Source: Verticillium longisporum
Taxonomy: Eukaryota > Ascomycota > Sordariomycetes > Glomerellales > Plectosphaerellaceae
Reading direction: 5' to 3'
Assembly: GCA_019188255.1 (NCBI GenBank)
Contig: JAETXT010000002.1
Span: 5,890,001-5,954,000, forward strand
Length of the DNA: 64,000 bases
Both the position numbers and the translations under genes were made by a program. Shown here piece after piece: positions 23,147-35,851 of the stretch. The notes beneath the pieces are model-generated. The model was not told the DNA's origin and did not search any database. It was given only the letters and a program-made list of their open reading frames with translations. Each line of letters starts with the position of its first letter. The first letter of the stretch is position 1.

Positions 23147-23576
23147 TCATCGCTTTGGCGGATAGTCCTTCACTGTCCCCTTCCATTGGTCCTTGATCTC
23201 TTCCACAAAGTATTGTCGGAACTTGCCCGTGCTCGACTTGACGCTGTGATCCTCTTTAAAAAAAAGTCAGCCTAGGTTCTCTTCTACCGAGCAAACAAAC
23301 GTACCAGTAGCCTCTCCGGGGTACAGCGGTTCATGGGGATTACGGCCGTATTTCCGCTCGTGTACCATCTTGTGAATGCGACCAACTCCGCGATGGAAGC
23401 CGGGGCTCTTGAGGATCTGGGCCGTCAGTCGAGTTTCGGGACGGGGGAGGAGAAATGGCAAACCTGTCGAACGATGATGTCCTAGTCCAATTAGCAGATG
23501 TCCGGCAATTGTGAGAGGGATGACAAACCTCAAAAGCGACCAGCGCTCGTGTAAAGAACGCCAGGGGCCCCATCAT
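23147..23576 (-). CDS. Small conserved-looking protein (94 aa), possibly mitochondrial Mrx7-like
   Basis: The gene has four exons: 23576-23529, 23481-23464 (18 nt only), 23416-23305 and 23253-23147. Introns are 47, 47 and 51 bp, and all joints keep phase. The product starts MMGPLAFFTRALVAFE, continues through the microexon DIIVRQ and ILKSPGFHRGVGRIHK, and ends in EEIKDQWKGTVKDYPPKR. A hydrophobic, basic start and an FHRxVGRIH block suggest a mitochondrial protein. The layout recalls the short MIOREX component 7 family, but this is a guess from memory. An alternative start is the second Met at 23573. Confidence 0.7.
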
Positions 23577-24200
23577 GGCAGTGCTGTTGAAGAGCAAATG
23601 TGATGGTAGACTGTTGACAGCGATGCTGCCTGGCGATGATTACCAAGACCGCGGATGAGTTGGTTAGTCACGTGACAACCATGTCGCGACTCTGAGCCAC
23701 GCAGTGGCGATGCAGAAAAGATTCCATCGATCATTTACAAGAATCATTGCATTGTCTAACTAAACCGAGCATCTGCAGTTGTACTATCCGAGAGAGTTAA
23801 GGTTCAGCTAGAATGACACCCGGTGACATTGAGAATGCCTTGGTTCGGCGAGGACACAACGGGGCGGCGTAGTATCCACTTCATCGGGGGACAAAGTTCA
23901 TCGGCCTCTTGACTACACCAGTGGGATGGCCATCGGAGCCATGCCTGAATCTCAGGTCGCATAAGACCATGCAAACAGGAGGCAATCCGTGCCTTTCAAG
24001 GATATTCGACTCCTCAAGATGGTGATGTTGAAATTGGGAGACGGGCCTTCCCTTCATATGCCCAATCACGACACTCATGCCCCGCCGCTCGTCTGAGCAG
24101 TGACCTCACAAGCTGGGCAGTGACATACAGCGGGGCATGACCTGACGACGTTTTGGGGTTTCGTCTTCGACCTCACACCTGCACAGCATAACGACCACAT
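23577..24200. promoter_or_regulatory. Shared upstream region of divergent genes
   Basis: These 624 bp lie between the start of the minus-strand 94-aa gene and the start of the plus-strand chitinase. There is no coding frame with support. Promoters of both genes must lie here, but I recognise no specific element. Confidence 0.5.
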
Positions 24201-25603
24201 ATGCATCTCGCGCAGTCTATTCCTACCATTTTACCATCTGCCGCTGTCCTCCTGACAGTATTGCTATTCTTACATACCTACACCGATACTCTTGCCCATC
24301 TACCCCTCCCCTTCACCACGACTGACACTATGGGAGGCGGACCAGGCGAGGGCTACCGCAGCGTTGCGTACTTTGTGAACTGGTATGGTTCTCCTCGATG
24401 GAGTTGCTTCCATTATGGTCTTCACCCAGAGTAGACTGCTGACTTGCAATTTTCTGCAGGGCCATCTACGGCCGCAAGCATCGCCCACAAGACCTGCCTG
24501 TAGAGAACCTCACTCACGTTCTCTACGCATTCGCCAACGTCCGTCCCGAGTCGGGCGAGGTATACTTGACCGACACATGGGCCGACACGGACATCCACTG
24601 GGAGGGTGACTCGTGGAACGACTCGGGGACAAACCTCTACGGCTGCCTCAAGCAGCTCAACCTCCTGAAGCGCCGCAACCGCAACCTCAAGATCCTGCTG
24701 TCCATCGGCGGCTGGACCTACTCGTCCAACTTCAAGGCCCCGGCCGCGACGGCCGCCGGCCGTGAGACCTTTGCCCGCACCTGCGTCGACCTCGTCAAGC
24801 ACCTCGGCTTTGACGGCATAGACATAGACTGGGAATACCCGCAAAACGACGACGAGGCGCGCGACCTCGTCGCCCTGCTGGCCGCCGTGCGCGGCGCCCT
24901 CGACGCCTACGCCGCCACGCTGCCGGCGCCGTACCACTTTGAGCTGTCGGTCGCCTGCCCGGCGGGCGCGCAGAACTACGAGCGCATGCGCCTCGCCGAG
25001 ATGGACCCGCTGCTCGACTTTTGGAACCTCATGGCCTACGACTATGCCGGGTCGTGGGACACCAGGGCCGGGCACCAGGCGAACCTGCGGCCGTCGGGCG
25101 CGAACCCCGGCGCCACGCCCTTTAGCACCGTCGCCGCGCTCGAGGGGTACACGGCCAGCGGCGTCCCGGCCGACAAGATCGTCCTGGGCATGCCGCTCTA
25201 CGGTCGGGCGTTTGAGAACACGGACGGGCCCGGGTGTGCGTACCAAGGCGTCGGCGAGGGCAGCTGGGAGCAGGGCGAGCTGGACTTAAAGGCCTTGCCG
25301 GGAGAGGGGGCGCTGGAGGTGGAAGAAGACGAAGTCGGGGCGAGGTGGTCGTGGGACGCGGGGGGGCGGAAGCTCGGCACATACGACACGGACGGTAGGG
25401 AGCGGAAAAAGGCACAGTTCGTGCGGGATCGCGGGCTCGGCGGAGCCATGTGGTGGGAGAGCAGTGCCGACAAGACAGGGCCTGACAGCTTGATTGGAAA
25501 CGTCGTTCAGGCGTTTGGAGGTCCGGGAGGTCTTCGGCGGCAGGAAAACTGTGTCACCCAGCCGCATACGAAGTACGACAACCTGCGAGCCGGATTTGAG
25601 TAG
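24201..25603 (+). CDS. GH18 chitinase
   Basis: Exons 24201-24382 and 24460-25603, with a 77-bp intron, give 441 residues. The catalytic motif is FDGIDIDWEYP, with proton donor E186, and the substrate-cleft motif SIGGW is at 142-146. MAYDYAGSWD, a GMPLYGRAF block and MWWESS are also typical of fungal group A chitinases. The enzyme hydrolyses chitin, for cell-wall remodelling or for degrading other fungi or insects. No chitin-binding module is present. The first 40 residues hold a hydrophobic stretch (AAVLLTVLLFLHTY), so it is either secreted or anchored by a signal anchor. A start at 24331 (MGGGPGEGYRS) would give a cytosolic form. Confidence 0.9.
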
Positions 25604-25818
25604 CAGCCTTCCTTTCTCGGAATTATTGGCCTTGTGTTACGAGAATTCGAGTGGAGACATCACATTGTGTGCACAGCGATTGAAGTGAGGTAACTTGAAA
25701 GCATTGTCATTGCCAGCCTCTGATGGGCTGATGGTGTTTTGCTACATCAACGCCGCGGCCATCCTTCCTTAGCCGACTGAATGCCCATCCCGAAACCCGT
25801 GCATGTCGTGTCATCTCA

Positions 25819-27110
<1,292 letters not shown>

Positions 27111-27827
27111 ATGGTCAAGAAGAGAAAGAACAAGTACGCCTCAACCCGATCGACCCTCCTCGAGGCACTCGACCGCCATGCCTATCGATCATAGCTAACA
27201 ACCTCCCCAGCGGCCGCAACAAGAAGGGCCGCGGCCACGTCAAGCCCATCCGCTGCAGCAACTGCTCGCGATGCACGCCCAAGGACAAGGCGATCAAGAG
27301 GTTCACCATCCGCAACATGGTCGAGTCTGCCGCCATCCGTATGCCACCTTTCGCTCTCTTGCCCCTTGTCTGGATTATGCTGACAACAGTCTAGGTGACA
27401 TCTCTGACGCCTCGGTCTTCGCCGAGTACACCGTCCCCAAGATGTACCTGAAGCTGCAGTACTGCGTCTCTTGCGCCATTCACGGCAAGATTGTCCGGTA
27501 CGTTCGTCGCAACACGCGACGGCTGCGCGCCTCGCTGCGCGCATGCGCTTCAGATGAGCCTTGGTCGTGTGGTCGCTCGCCACTGTCTCTCCGCCCGCAC
27601 CAGTCTCGTCCAACGATGAGCCGGGGCAGCAGGGGGAGCGAGAGTGGCGTCAGCACCATACGAAGCTATCTGAAGTATCCCTTCAGCAGCAGGACCTTTG
27701 CTGACAAGTTTATAGTGTCCGCTCCGTCGTCGGCCGCCGCAACCGTGCCCCTCCTCCTCGCGTTCGCTACAACAAGGACGGCAAGAAGATCGTCCCCACC
27801 CAGGGCGCCAAGACCACCACTGCTTAA
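27111..27827 (+). CDS. rps26: 40S ribosomal protein S26
   Basis: Four exons: 27111-27133, 27211-27338, 27395-27497, 27716-27827. Introns are 77, 56 and 218 bp. The 121-residue product reads [20 protein letters not shown], then [26 protein letters not shown] and [10 protein letters not shown]. These include the four zinc-ligand cysteines of eS26. It is a small ribosomal subunit protein near the mRNA exit. Length and sequence fit the family exactly. Frequent introns near the start are usual for ribosomal genes in this group. Confidence 0.97.
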
Positions 27828-28097
27828 ACGGTGCGTGTCATGTTTGGGAGGAAGCGCAGCGGATGAACACAGCCAAAAGTCTTTTTCGGCTCATGAATCA
27901 CGAAACGGATCATGGCAGGATGGGCCGGTGTCTAGGGATCGGGCCATAGACAATGGAAAAAATAAGCCAGCTCAAGCTACCAAGATGTGATGTGCGTGTG
28001 AAATGCATGTGAAATCTCGTTCTCAGGTCTCTAAGCTGTGCTTGCAACATGTTTCCGCCAATCTCTACCGACTCTCCATCGTCATGCCGCTCTTGTT

Positions 28098-30122
28098 TTA
28101 CGCACCACCACGAGCATCCCTACCCATGCCTCCAAACATCCTCCTCGCCAACCCCGGCGCATTGCACTCTGTGGCATTGACGCAGATGTTTGTCTCGCAG
28201 CAACTATCCACCAAGCAAGCCATCCCCTCGCCACAGGGTCTGTCAGCATCACAAGCATCGTACCCCTTACACAGCCCAGTCCTGAACGCAACCCCTGACC
28301 CGTCGACAGTCCTTCCGCAGATGCAGTTCGAGCCCGGGACCAGCGCCTCACGCCCGTACGACCCGTCCGCGCCACCGCCAGTACACGTGCCCGCGTTCGG
28401 ACAGCAAGCCAGCTGTTGGCTGTCCGTCATGTTCCTCGTGTACTCGAGTGTTGAGTTCGGTGCTGCTCTCAGCGTAGCCAAGACGACAGCCGACGGCCCG
28501 GCCAGCGTGAGGTTGAATGGTGTCGGTGCTTGGTGGAGCGCACGGCAAGCTTGCCTGCGGAGCGCTTGGGCGCCACCGTGAGAGGCAATGGTATCTTCGA
28601 GTGCTGGCTGGCCGCGTGTCGTCGAGGCGAAGAAGTCACCCGCCGCCTCCCACAGGGCGCGGAACTGGTTGAGCAGGGCGGCAATCGTGGTCAGTGTCCT
28701 AGGGCCAAGGTTGAGTCCCGGTTCCAGGAACGGCTGGAAGAGCGAGGCTTGGGTCAGCCGAGGCCCCATCTGGTCGAGGAGCAGGGCCCAGATCGTGGTG
28801 AGGCGTGGACAGGCGCCGGGCAGGCGGCCGCGCGCGAGGCGAGATAGGAGCGCGTCTACAGATGCCTCGCAGCGCATTTCCGTCGAACTGCTGCCTGGGA
28901 AGGGGCATGTTGCGACGAAAGTCCCCGGAGGCCCCTGAAGTGTCTCGCAGGGCAGAGGCCCGATGCGAACGGTGGGACGGAGTTCGGGGCGCAGTGGCTC
29001 GCCGCACTGGTCCTTCATTTTGAGCAGGACGAAGAAAGACTCGAGAGCCATCATGCGTGGCTTGACATCATCCCTCAAGCCCCTCGCGTCCTTTCGATCG
29101 ATCGATGTAGTGTTGCTAGGCGAAGGCACAGCACCGAGGCATGTGGTGTTCGTAATGTTGTTCAACTGGCCGAAGAAATTGTCAATCATGACATCAACCT
29201 TGACCTTGCACGTCGAACTCGCAAAGTGAATGCCCTTATTGTCGATGGCCAATGAGTTTTTCTCTTTATCTTGAATCACGATGCGGTCGAGATCTGAAAT
29301 GTCAAAGAAGAGGCTGTTCAAGGCTTGGTCCATAACGCGTACATACTTTGCTTGCGTGGCATTTTGGTCAAAGTACATAGCCTCTACATACGGGGGGTTG
29401 CGATCTGTGTTGTTGAGACGTGACTCTCGGAGACTGCCAGTCGGCGTAGGCACCGCATAGCAGCCGGTCGCGTCCAAATCGCCCGTGACGCTGACGCCAG
29501 TGAAGGTCCGGGGTCGGGCGGCGTATGTGTTGCGAGTCTGTATGGTTGTAGTCGATGAGAGGGAGTGGCTCGTCGTTGATCGTGTCTTGGAGCTTTTTGA
29601 CGTAGGCTTCGGGCCGGAATGTTTTGAGGTAGAGCTAGAAGCGGAACGAGTAGTCGTTATCCGAGACTTCGTTGTCTTGCTTTTGGTGTGAATATGGCTT
29701 TGCGTGCTGTTGTGTAGTTTCGAGACGTGGATGCTGTCGAGCCCACAAGCGGAGGTCGTGGAGACAATAACAGGCTCATAAGAACGAGTCGCACCAGCGC
29801 TGTGGCTGGAGACCTGTCCAGAAGATGAAATTGATGGTGACAAGAGACAAGAGCACTGTCGTAGCCAGTCGCCTGATTAGATACTGAGAGAAGCAATAGA
29901 CTTTGGGATATAACTCACCGCGGAAATCAACCGGTCAGGAGCGTATGTAGCAGCAGCCCGCGGCGGAGGTACCGTCGTTCTCGAGTCTTTCGGGCCGAGC
30001 AAGGAGGCGCAATACGGCCAAGCTTCAGCTCGTTCAAAAGCACGAACAAGGTTATCGGCAGAGCATTCAGCCCAGACTGGGAGAACGTAGGCCAAAATGG
30101 CGAACAAAGACAGAATCAGCAT
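28098..30122 (-). CDS. Secreted protein of unknown function (653 aa)
   Basis: Exon 1 is 30122-29919, the intron 29856-29918 (63 bp), and exon 2 29855-28098. It starts with a signal peptide (MLILSLFAILAYVLPVWAE). A Ser/Thr-rich, probably O-glycosylated stretch covers roughly residues 75-170. A middle domain has many N-x-S/T sites. The C-terminus is Cys-rich, with CCPNAGTCTGGG, CICGRTV, CGEGMACLVDSCC and CNAPG. No transmembrane tail or catalytic motif is seen. I do not recognise the family, though such proteins are widespread in Sordariomycetes. The acceptor site was chosen to keep frame with the signal-peptide exon. Confidence 0.75.
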
Positions 30123-31007
30123 ATCGACAAGGCCTTCGAAATTTCTGTTTGCATTTAGGATGACACAAAATAGGACGTCTACGGGGAACACGTTACGAAC
30201 TGACTGGAGTCTGTTTTCGCAACTATATAACAACTCAATTCAGTCGGAACTTGGGCTAACTCTAGAGCTCGGAATCTTTGCTGAGCTGAAAACCATTGGT
30301 CTCAGCCTTTTACGGCCGAGTTCGGTAGCATGCCATTGAGAGAACCTCGTATATCTACCTTGGAAAGTCGGGATACCGATCGCTCGACAACATGGAATTC
30401 ATGGAGTACAAAGCTTGTTATTTGCTTACATCGTTGCTGGAACGTGTCACGATACAATCATTTACCCTCGATAGCACATTTCATCGACCCTTTCAATTAC
30501 GCCTCAGATCGGCTGAGTAACGGCCCTCGCATCAGATCCTGCAGTTGAGCTTTTCAGCCAGTCCAGGGGTAAGATCACACAAGACGTGGTAGACAGGTTC
30601 GCCTCGTTGTGCAGACTATCGACTTGCCATGAGACCAATACACCTTACACCTACCACCGAACCCGCAAGCCGGGTCCTCGCGTGCTTAAGACACCGCAGC
30701 CAGAGTATGACAGACGTGCTTCCATCAGATTGCTATTCGCCCACAAACGTGGTGGAGATTGCAGTTTCTCGGCTATTGATCTCGTGGGGTTCGGACTTTG
30801 AAAATCAGAGAGCTGCAAGACAAATCACTACTGTAGAAACCTCGATCATCGGCAAAGGAGAACACGCAAGTCGATCCAAACACAGACATTTCATGAACTC
30901 CGCCCAGTCACTAAATCATACCCTTGCCCAACCCTTCTCGTGAATCATGACCCTCAAGCTGTACACATACATGCCAATCATCCCTCACGCCCCGGGCGTC
31001 ATTATCA
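30123..31007. other. Intergenic, no gene seen
   Basis: It holds the upstream region of the secreted-protein gene and the 3' flank of SMC4. Open frames up to about 100 codons have no motif. Confidence 0.6.
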
Positions 31008-34000
31008 TCATGACCGCGCAGTCACTTGCTGCGTCCCCGTCGCCTGCGCCTGCGCCTGCCTCTGCCTCGTGATGTAGTCCTGGTTCTCAATCGTCACACT
31101 CTTCGTCATGTGGTTCACCTTGTACACGCCAACCAGTCTCGCCGCGAGCTCGAACATGTTGTTGCGCAGCGAGATGACGATGAACTGGGCGTTCTTGGTG
31201 CGCTCCTTGATGTAGTTGGCCACGATTGAGACCTGTGTCTTGTTAGCATTTGCCCATAACCTCAACGATCCAGCACAACTTACGTTACGGAAATCAAGAG
31301 CCGCGTCAATCTCGTCCATGACGTAAAGCGGCGTCGGCTTGTAGTGGTGCAGTGCGAACACGAGCGCCAGACTGCTGAGCGTCTTTTCACCACCAGACAG
31401 GTTGCTGATGTTCTTCCAAGACTTCTTCGGTGGCATGACGCTGAAGAGGATGCCCTCGCTGAAGGGGTCAAGAGAGTCCACGAGCTCGAGCTCGGCGTTG
31501 CCGCCCATTGTGATCATTTGGTACATCTCCTTGAGCCTTAGCGAGATCATGCCGAAGCCCTCCATGAATCCCTCGAGTCGCAGCCGGCGGAGCTCGTCGC
31601 AACGCTTCTTGGCCACATCGCGCTGGCCCACTGCCGATGCGAGGTCCGAGGAGCGCGCCGCATGCTCTTCCACGCGCCGACGGTACTCGGCGAGCACACC
31701 GAGGTCGACATTGACGTTCTGCGTCTTCTCCTCGAGTGCCGCAATCTCCCCTTTGAGCTTCTCCTTGCTCATATCCGCCAGCTCGTCTGGAGTGTACGAA
31801 GGGAGCTCCTGCGGCTGGCGCACGCGCGCCGTGGGATCCGGTCGCACCGTTGTGTCAGCGTCCTCCATACTGGCGTCCTCGTCCGCCTCTGGGGCGTCCA
31901 TGTCGACGTCCTCCTCTTTAGGCTCATCCTTGGTAGGCGGCGCGTCCTCAGACACAGGCTCTCCAGTGAGATCCTCAACGTTTTGCAGCACAAGCTTTGA
32001 CAGCTTGTCGTCCCAGTAACGCAGCCTCTTCTCGTTCTCGTTCAGCTGCTTCTGGTTCTCTTCGAGCTTGTTGCGCATCTCGATCTCGACGGCCCGCGTC
32101 TCATTCAGCTCGGCCGTCTTCCCATTGAGCTCCGTCTTGAGGGCTGCGAGCTCCTCCTTCTTGACTGCCAGCGCCTCCTGCGCCTCCTCGACCCGGCTCG
32201 TCAAAGATTCGGCCTTCTCGCCCTGGTTCTCAATCTCGTTGTCGAGCTTCTCGAGATCACGCGCCGCCGCCTCGATCTCTTTGGTTGCCTTGGCGTGGTC
32301 TTTCTCAAGCTTGACACGCTGCTTCTCCGCCTTGGCCTTGCGGACCTCAGCGTTGGAGATATCCTCGCTCTGCGATGTGACGTCGGCTCGCAGCGCGTCA
32401 ACGTTGGCTTTCTGGATCCGCAGCTTCTCGCCGCCGACCTGCATGATCTTGTCTTGCAGCGCTTGTATTTCTTCCTCGACGCCTGCTGTCTCCTCGTGCA
32501 GGCCCTCGACGGCCTTGTTGAGCTTGGCAATTTCCTTTTCAAGTTCAGCCATCCGGTTGTTGTCCGATTGAGACGGCTGGTGCTCCTTGGCAATGTCCTT
32601 GACGCGGCGCTGCGCATCCGCCAGGTTCTTGGCCGCCGACTCGAGTTCGAGGCCAATCTTCTGCATCTTGGTATCGAGCTGCGGGATCTGGTCATTAAGC
32701 GTGCGGAGCCTGTTCTCGAGCTCTCGTTGATGGTCCTGCCACATCTGGAACTTTTCGTCCAGAGCGTCACGGTCCGCCTCGAGCTTGGCAACCTGGTCCT
32801 TGCTTGTTTCTGAGACCAGCTTGGACGACATGAGACCTCTCTTGACTGTGGTGCCACCACCTGACATGGTACCTGACTTGTCAATGAGCTCTCCGTCGAG
32901 TGTCACGACGCGCCATCGTTTCGCGCCGTAGGCGATGCGGTTTGCCTGTGCGAGATCCTTGGCCACAAGCGTGTCTTGCATGGCGTGGTAGAAGGCGGGC
33001 CGGAAACGATCCTCCTTGGCTTTGACAAGGTCGAATAACCGAGGCGCGTCCTCGGGCGTCTGAATTGGTTGCAAGTCCCGCGCTCGCAGCTTGTCAAGGC
33101 AGATGAAGTTGCCACGGCCGAGGTTTGTTTTGCGCAGGTACTCGATGCACTGCTGACCGGCCTCGACCGTATCGGTGACGAAGTTGTCTAGCGAAGGGCA
33201 TGCCGTCGAGATGGCCACGTCGAACTTGGGGTCGATGGCGCCAAGGTTGCCCAATCGTCCGTGGAATCCGTCAATGCGACCTGACTCCTTCATGCGCATC
33301 AGCGCCGTCAAGACGTTGCCCTGAGTCTGCGTCTGGGATAGGTTTGACCGCGCCTCGTCGGCCTTTTGCCGTGCGTTGGACACCTTTTGCCGGATTCGTG
33401 GCTCGTCCTTGGCGAGAGCCTCAATCTCGGCGCCGACCTCCTTGGCCTCCTCCTCAAGAGCTGCCTTTTCCGCCTGGCAAGCCTCGAGCTCCTGGGCTTT
33501 TGTCTGGCGGCTCTCTTTGATAGAGGCAATCTTGGCTTGCGTCTCTTCCATGGCGACTTCGCCAGCATTAGCCTTTTCAAGTAAGATGTTCATCTCGCTC
33601 TCGGCCACGGCAATAGCCGACTGCTTCTGGTTGATCTTCTCCTTCCAGGGCTCGAGTGATTTTTGCTTAGCTGCGATCTGGTCGGAAAACTTTTGCGTTT
33701 TGCCCTTGAGGCTTTCGCGAATCGTTGTGAGCTCGGCCTCTTCTTCTTCAATACGGATTTCGAGTGAGGCGATCTCCTTGGCGCCTCGCTCGATGAGAGC
33801 GGCGCACTCGACGATCGTCTCATCAGTTTCTTTGGCAGAGTTTTCGCAGTTGGCTGTCGTCTTTTCCAACTTCTTCTGCTTGTCCGTCAGGAACTTGCGC
33901 TTCTCGTCGAATTTGACACGTTCCTGCTCAAACTTGGCTAGCTCCTTGGCGAGGCCCTGGGCGTCCTTCTCGTGGGCCTCGAACTCCTTGCGGCCCTGCG

Positions 34001-35489
34001 CGTATGTCTGCTCGAGCTGCTTGATGACCTTTTCGCCACCGTGGTGCTTCTCCAGCTCGATATCCAGCTGTGCCTGCATCTGACTGATGGCTTCGCCAGT
34101 GACCGACAGATTATCGTTGCACTCGCTGATGTAGAGCTGGTAGAGCGCCGACTGCTTGATTGCGAGCTCGTTCTCGTCGCGGATGAACGCCAGGGCCTTT
34201 TCTTTCTTGTCCTCGAGGCCTTTCTTCTCCTTCTCGACGTGCTGGACGCGCCCACTCTTCTCCATGCATATGTCGTTGAGTGTCTCTACCTCCGCCGCTG
34301 TCTCCTCGATTGGCGTCTTATATTTGGAAGTACCGATGATGTCTTCAAGATACTCCAGGAGGCCATCGTCATGTTCGTTGGCCGCTTTGGGTTTCATCTG
34401 CGCGATGGATTCAACCTCGCCCTGGAGAATGAGGAACCGCTTGTGATCAAGGTCGATGCCGCGGTCGCGGAGAAGGGTCGTCACGGTTGTAAAGTTGGAC
34501 GACTTATTGTCGATGTAGTATTGACTCGAGTTATTCTTGAACGCTTTGCGCGACACGGTAAGAATGGAATCAGGAATATCGAGGGGCGGGCCGTTGGGCT
34601 GATCAATGACCTCCTTGAAGTGAACCGAGACCTCGCAGTGGTCAAGATTAGGGTACTGCGCCGAGTTGTGAATGAGCGCCGAAAGCTTGCCCTGTCGCAT
34701 TTTGCTGGCGCGGAAACCAAATACGAACAGCAGTGAATCGATGACATTGGATTTGCCGGAACCGTTGGGCCCGACGACTGAAGAGAAGGACGCGTGGAAG
34801 GGACCGACCTCCTGGCGACCTGCGTAACTTTTGAAGTTGGTCAGCACCAAGTGGGTGATAACGAGGCGCGGCTTCGCAATGGTGTTTTCGACGATGGGGA
34901 CCGTCATGTTGCGCGACTTGAGGACAATGTCCATCGGCTTCTCAAGAAGCGTGTCCATAGCGTGAATCGGCTTGACTGCCGACTGGCTTTCGTCGACGAA
35001 AGACGGCTGCTCATTGACGCTCGAAGTTGTGATATCAGCAAGCGGAATGGCATGCAGCCTTGACGCATCGGGAGAAGCTGAGGGCTTGGGCGTGGCCAGG
35101 GGTGCTTCAAGATCTGGCGTCTTGGCCTTGGAGGCTCGGGGTGCGACGCTTTTGCGTTTTCTTGGGGAGGGAGTCTTCTTCTCAGGCTCTAGTTCGGCGA
35201 TGGTTGTTTCAGGGTCGAATACCTGGCTCGGCTCGATGGTGGATGTAGACACGTTGGACATGCTCTTCTTAGGCCTGCCGCGTGGCCGTGGTGCTGTAGG
35301 TGTGGAGGAGAATACGGTGGAAGCAACACTCCTTCGCGGCCTTCGTGTTGGGCTGCGCGCGGGCGCAGGCGTGAATTCTTCGAGATCTTCCTCCTGCGCC
35401 TTGGTGGTGTTGCCAATCTCGTCCTCGTCCGAGGATTCAACAATGGTAGCCTGCCGCCGCGAACGGCGCGGTCTCTCTGCTGCCGACAT
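31008..35489 (-). CDS. SMC4: Condensin ATPase subunit SMC4
   Basis: The start is MSAAERPRRSRRQ at 35489. The frame is open to 31008 and contains one likely 51-bp intron (31233-31283, GTAAGT..CACAG, branch GCTAAC), whose removal joins DAALDFRN to VSIVANYIKERTKN. That gives about 1476 residues. Order: a basic disordered N-terminus (1-205), a Walker A GPNGSGKS near 240-247, coiled coil, and a hinge around GFHGRLGNLGAI. A second coiled coil follows, then the signature LSGGEKTLSSLALVFALH with Walker B YVMDEIDAALD. With SMC2 and the non-SMC subunits it compacts mitotic chromosomes. The FGFRASKMRQGKLSALIH segment after Walker A fits SMC4. Confidence 0.96.
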   Translation of the reverse strand: MSAAERPRRSRRQATIVESSDEDEIGNTTKAQEEDLEEFTPAPARSPTRRPRRSVASTVFSSTPTAPRPRGRPKKSMSNVSTSTIEPSQVFDPETTIAELEPEKKTPSPRKRKSVAPRASKAKTPDLEAPLATPKPSASPDASRLHAIPLADITTSSVNEQPSFVDESQSAVKPIHAMDTLLEKPMDIVLKSRNMTVPIVENTIAKPRLVITHLVLTNFKSYAGRQEVGPFHASFSSVVGPNGSGKSNVIDSLLFVFGFRASKMRQGKLSALIHNSAQYPNLDHCEVSVHFKEVIDQPNGPPLDIPDSILTVSRKAFKNNSSQYYIDNKSSNFTTVTTLLRDRGIDLDHKRFLILQGEVESIAQMKPKAANEHDDGLLEYLEDIIGTSKYKTPIEETAAEVETLNDICMEKSGRVQHVEKEKKGLEDKKEKALAFIRDENELAIKQSALYQLYISECNDNLSVTGEAISQMQAQLDIELEKHHGGEKVIKQLEQTYAQGRKEFEAHEKDAQGLAKELAKFEQERVKFDEKRKFLTDKQKKLEKTTANCENSAKETDETIVECAALIERGAKEIASLEIRIEEEEAELTTIRESLKGKTQKFSDQIAAKQKSLEPWKEKINQKQSAIAVAESEMNILLEKANAGEVAMEETQAKIASIKESRQTKAQELEACQAEKAALEEEAKEVGAEIEALAKDEPRIRQKVSNARQKADEARSNLSQTQTQGNVLTALMRMKESGRIDGFHGRLGNLGAIDPKFDVAISTACPSLDNFVTDTVEAGQQCIEYLRKTNLGRGNFICLDKLRARDLQPIQTPEDAPRLFDLVKAKEDRFRPAFYHAMQDTLVAKDLAQANRIAYGAKRWRVVTLDGELIDKSGTMSGGGTTVKRGLMSSKLVSETSKDQVAKLEADRDALDEKFQMWQDHQRELENRLRTLNDQIPQLDTKMQKIGLELESAAKNLADAQRRVKDIAKEHQPSQSDNNRMAELEKEIAKLNKAVEGLHEETAGVEEEIQALQDKIMQVGGEKLRIQKANVDALRADVTSQSEDISNAEVRKAKAEKQRVKLEKDHAKATKEIEAAARDLEKLDNEIENQGEKAESLTSRVEEAQEALAVKKEELAALKTELNGKTAELNETRAVEIEMRNKLEENQKQLNENEKRLRYWDDKLSKLVLQNVEDLTGEPVSEDAPPTKDEPKEEDVDMDAPEADEDASMEDADTTVRPDPTARVRQPQELPSYTPDELADMSKEKLKGEIAALEEKTQNVNVDLGVLAEYRRRVEEHAARSSDLASAVGQRDVAKKRCDELRRLRLEGFMEGFGMISLRLKEMYQMITMGGNAELELVDSLDPFSEGILFSVMPPKKSWKNISNLSGGEKTLSSLALVFALHHYKPTPLYVMDEIDAALDFRNVSCAGSLRLWANANKTQVSIVANYIKERTKNAQFIVISLRNNMFELAARLVGVYKVNHMTKSVTIENQDYITRQRQAQAQATGTQQVTARS

Positions 35490-35851
35490 GATGGTTGGTG
35501 CCGTGATGTCGTCTGCGAGGAAAATGAAAGCGGTCGTGACGTGACGAAATGAGTGACGCGAAAATGGGAAATGGGGAATTGGCGGTGTTGATGTTGAAAG
35601 TCGGTGGTGGCGGTGGTGGTGTTGAATCACCCCCACCTTTGTTTGATTTCGGCCAGATTAGGCGGGCGATTGTAAACAAACAAGCCACAAGAAGCCACTG
35701 CTTCGGCACGAGCCTTTTACGTCATCACGTGAATTCGCGAAGGGATTGAGCTATGGAGAGTGGGGAGCTTTGGTCTGCACCTCAACACCCATAGACGATT
35801 CTGTCGCGACGTCGCCAGTAGCCATTGGCCATCCTCCCTTTCGCCGCAGCC
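35490..35851. promoter_or_regulatory. Bidirectional promoter between SMC4 and the ELYS-like gene
   Basis: This 362-bp gap lies between divergent start codons. It holds a GGT/GGC-rich tract near 35600-35640 and a sharp GC drop (35560-35590). It must serve both genes. Confidence 0.5.
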
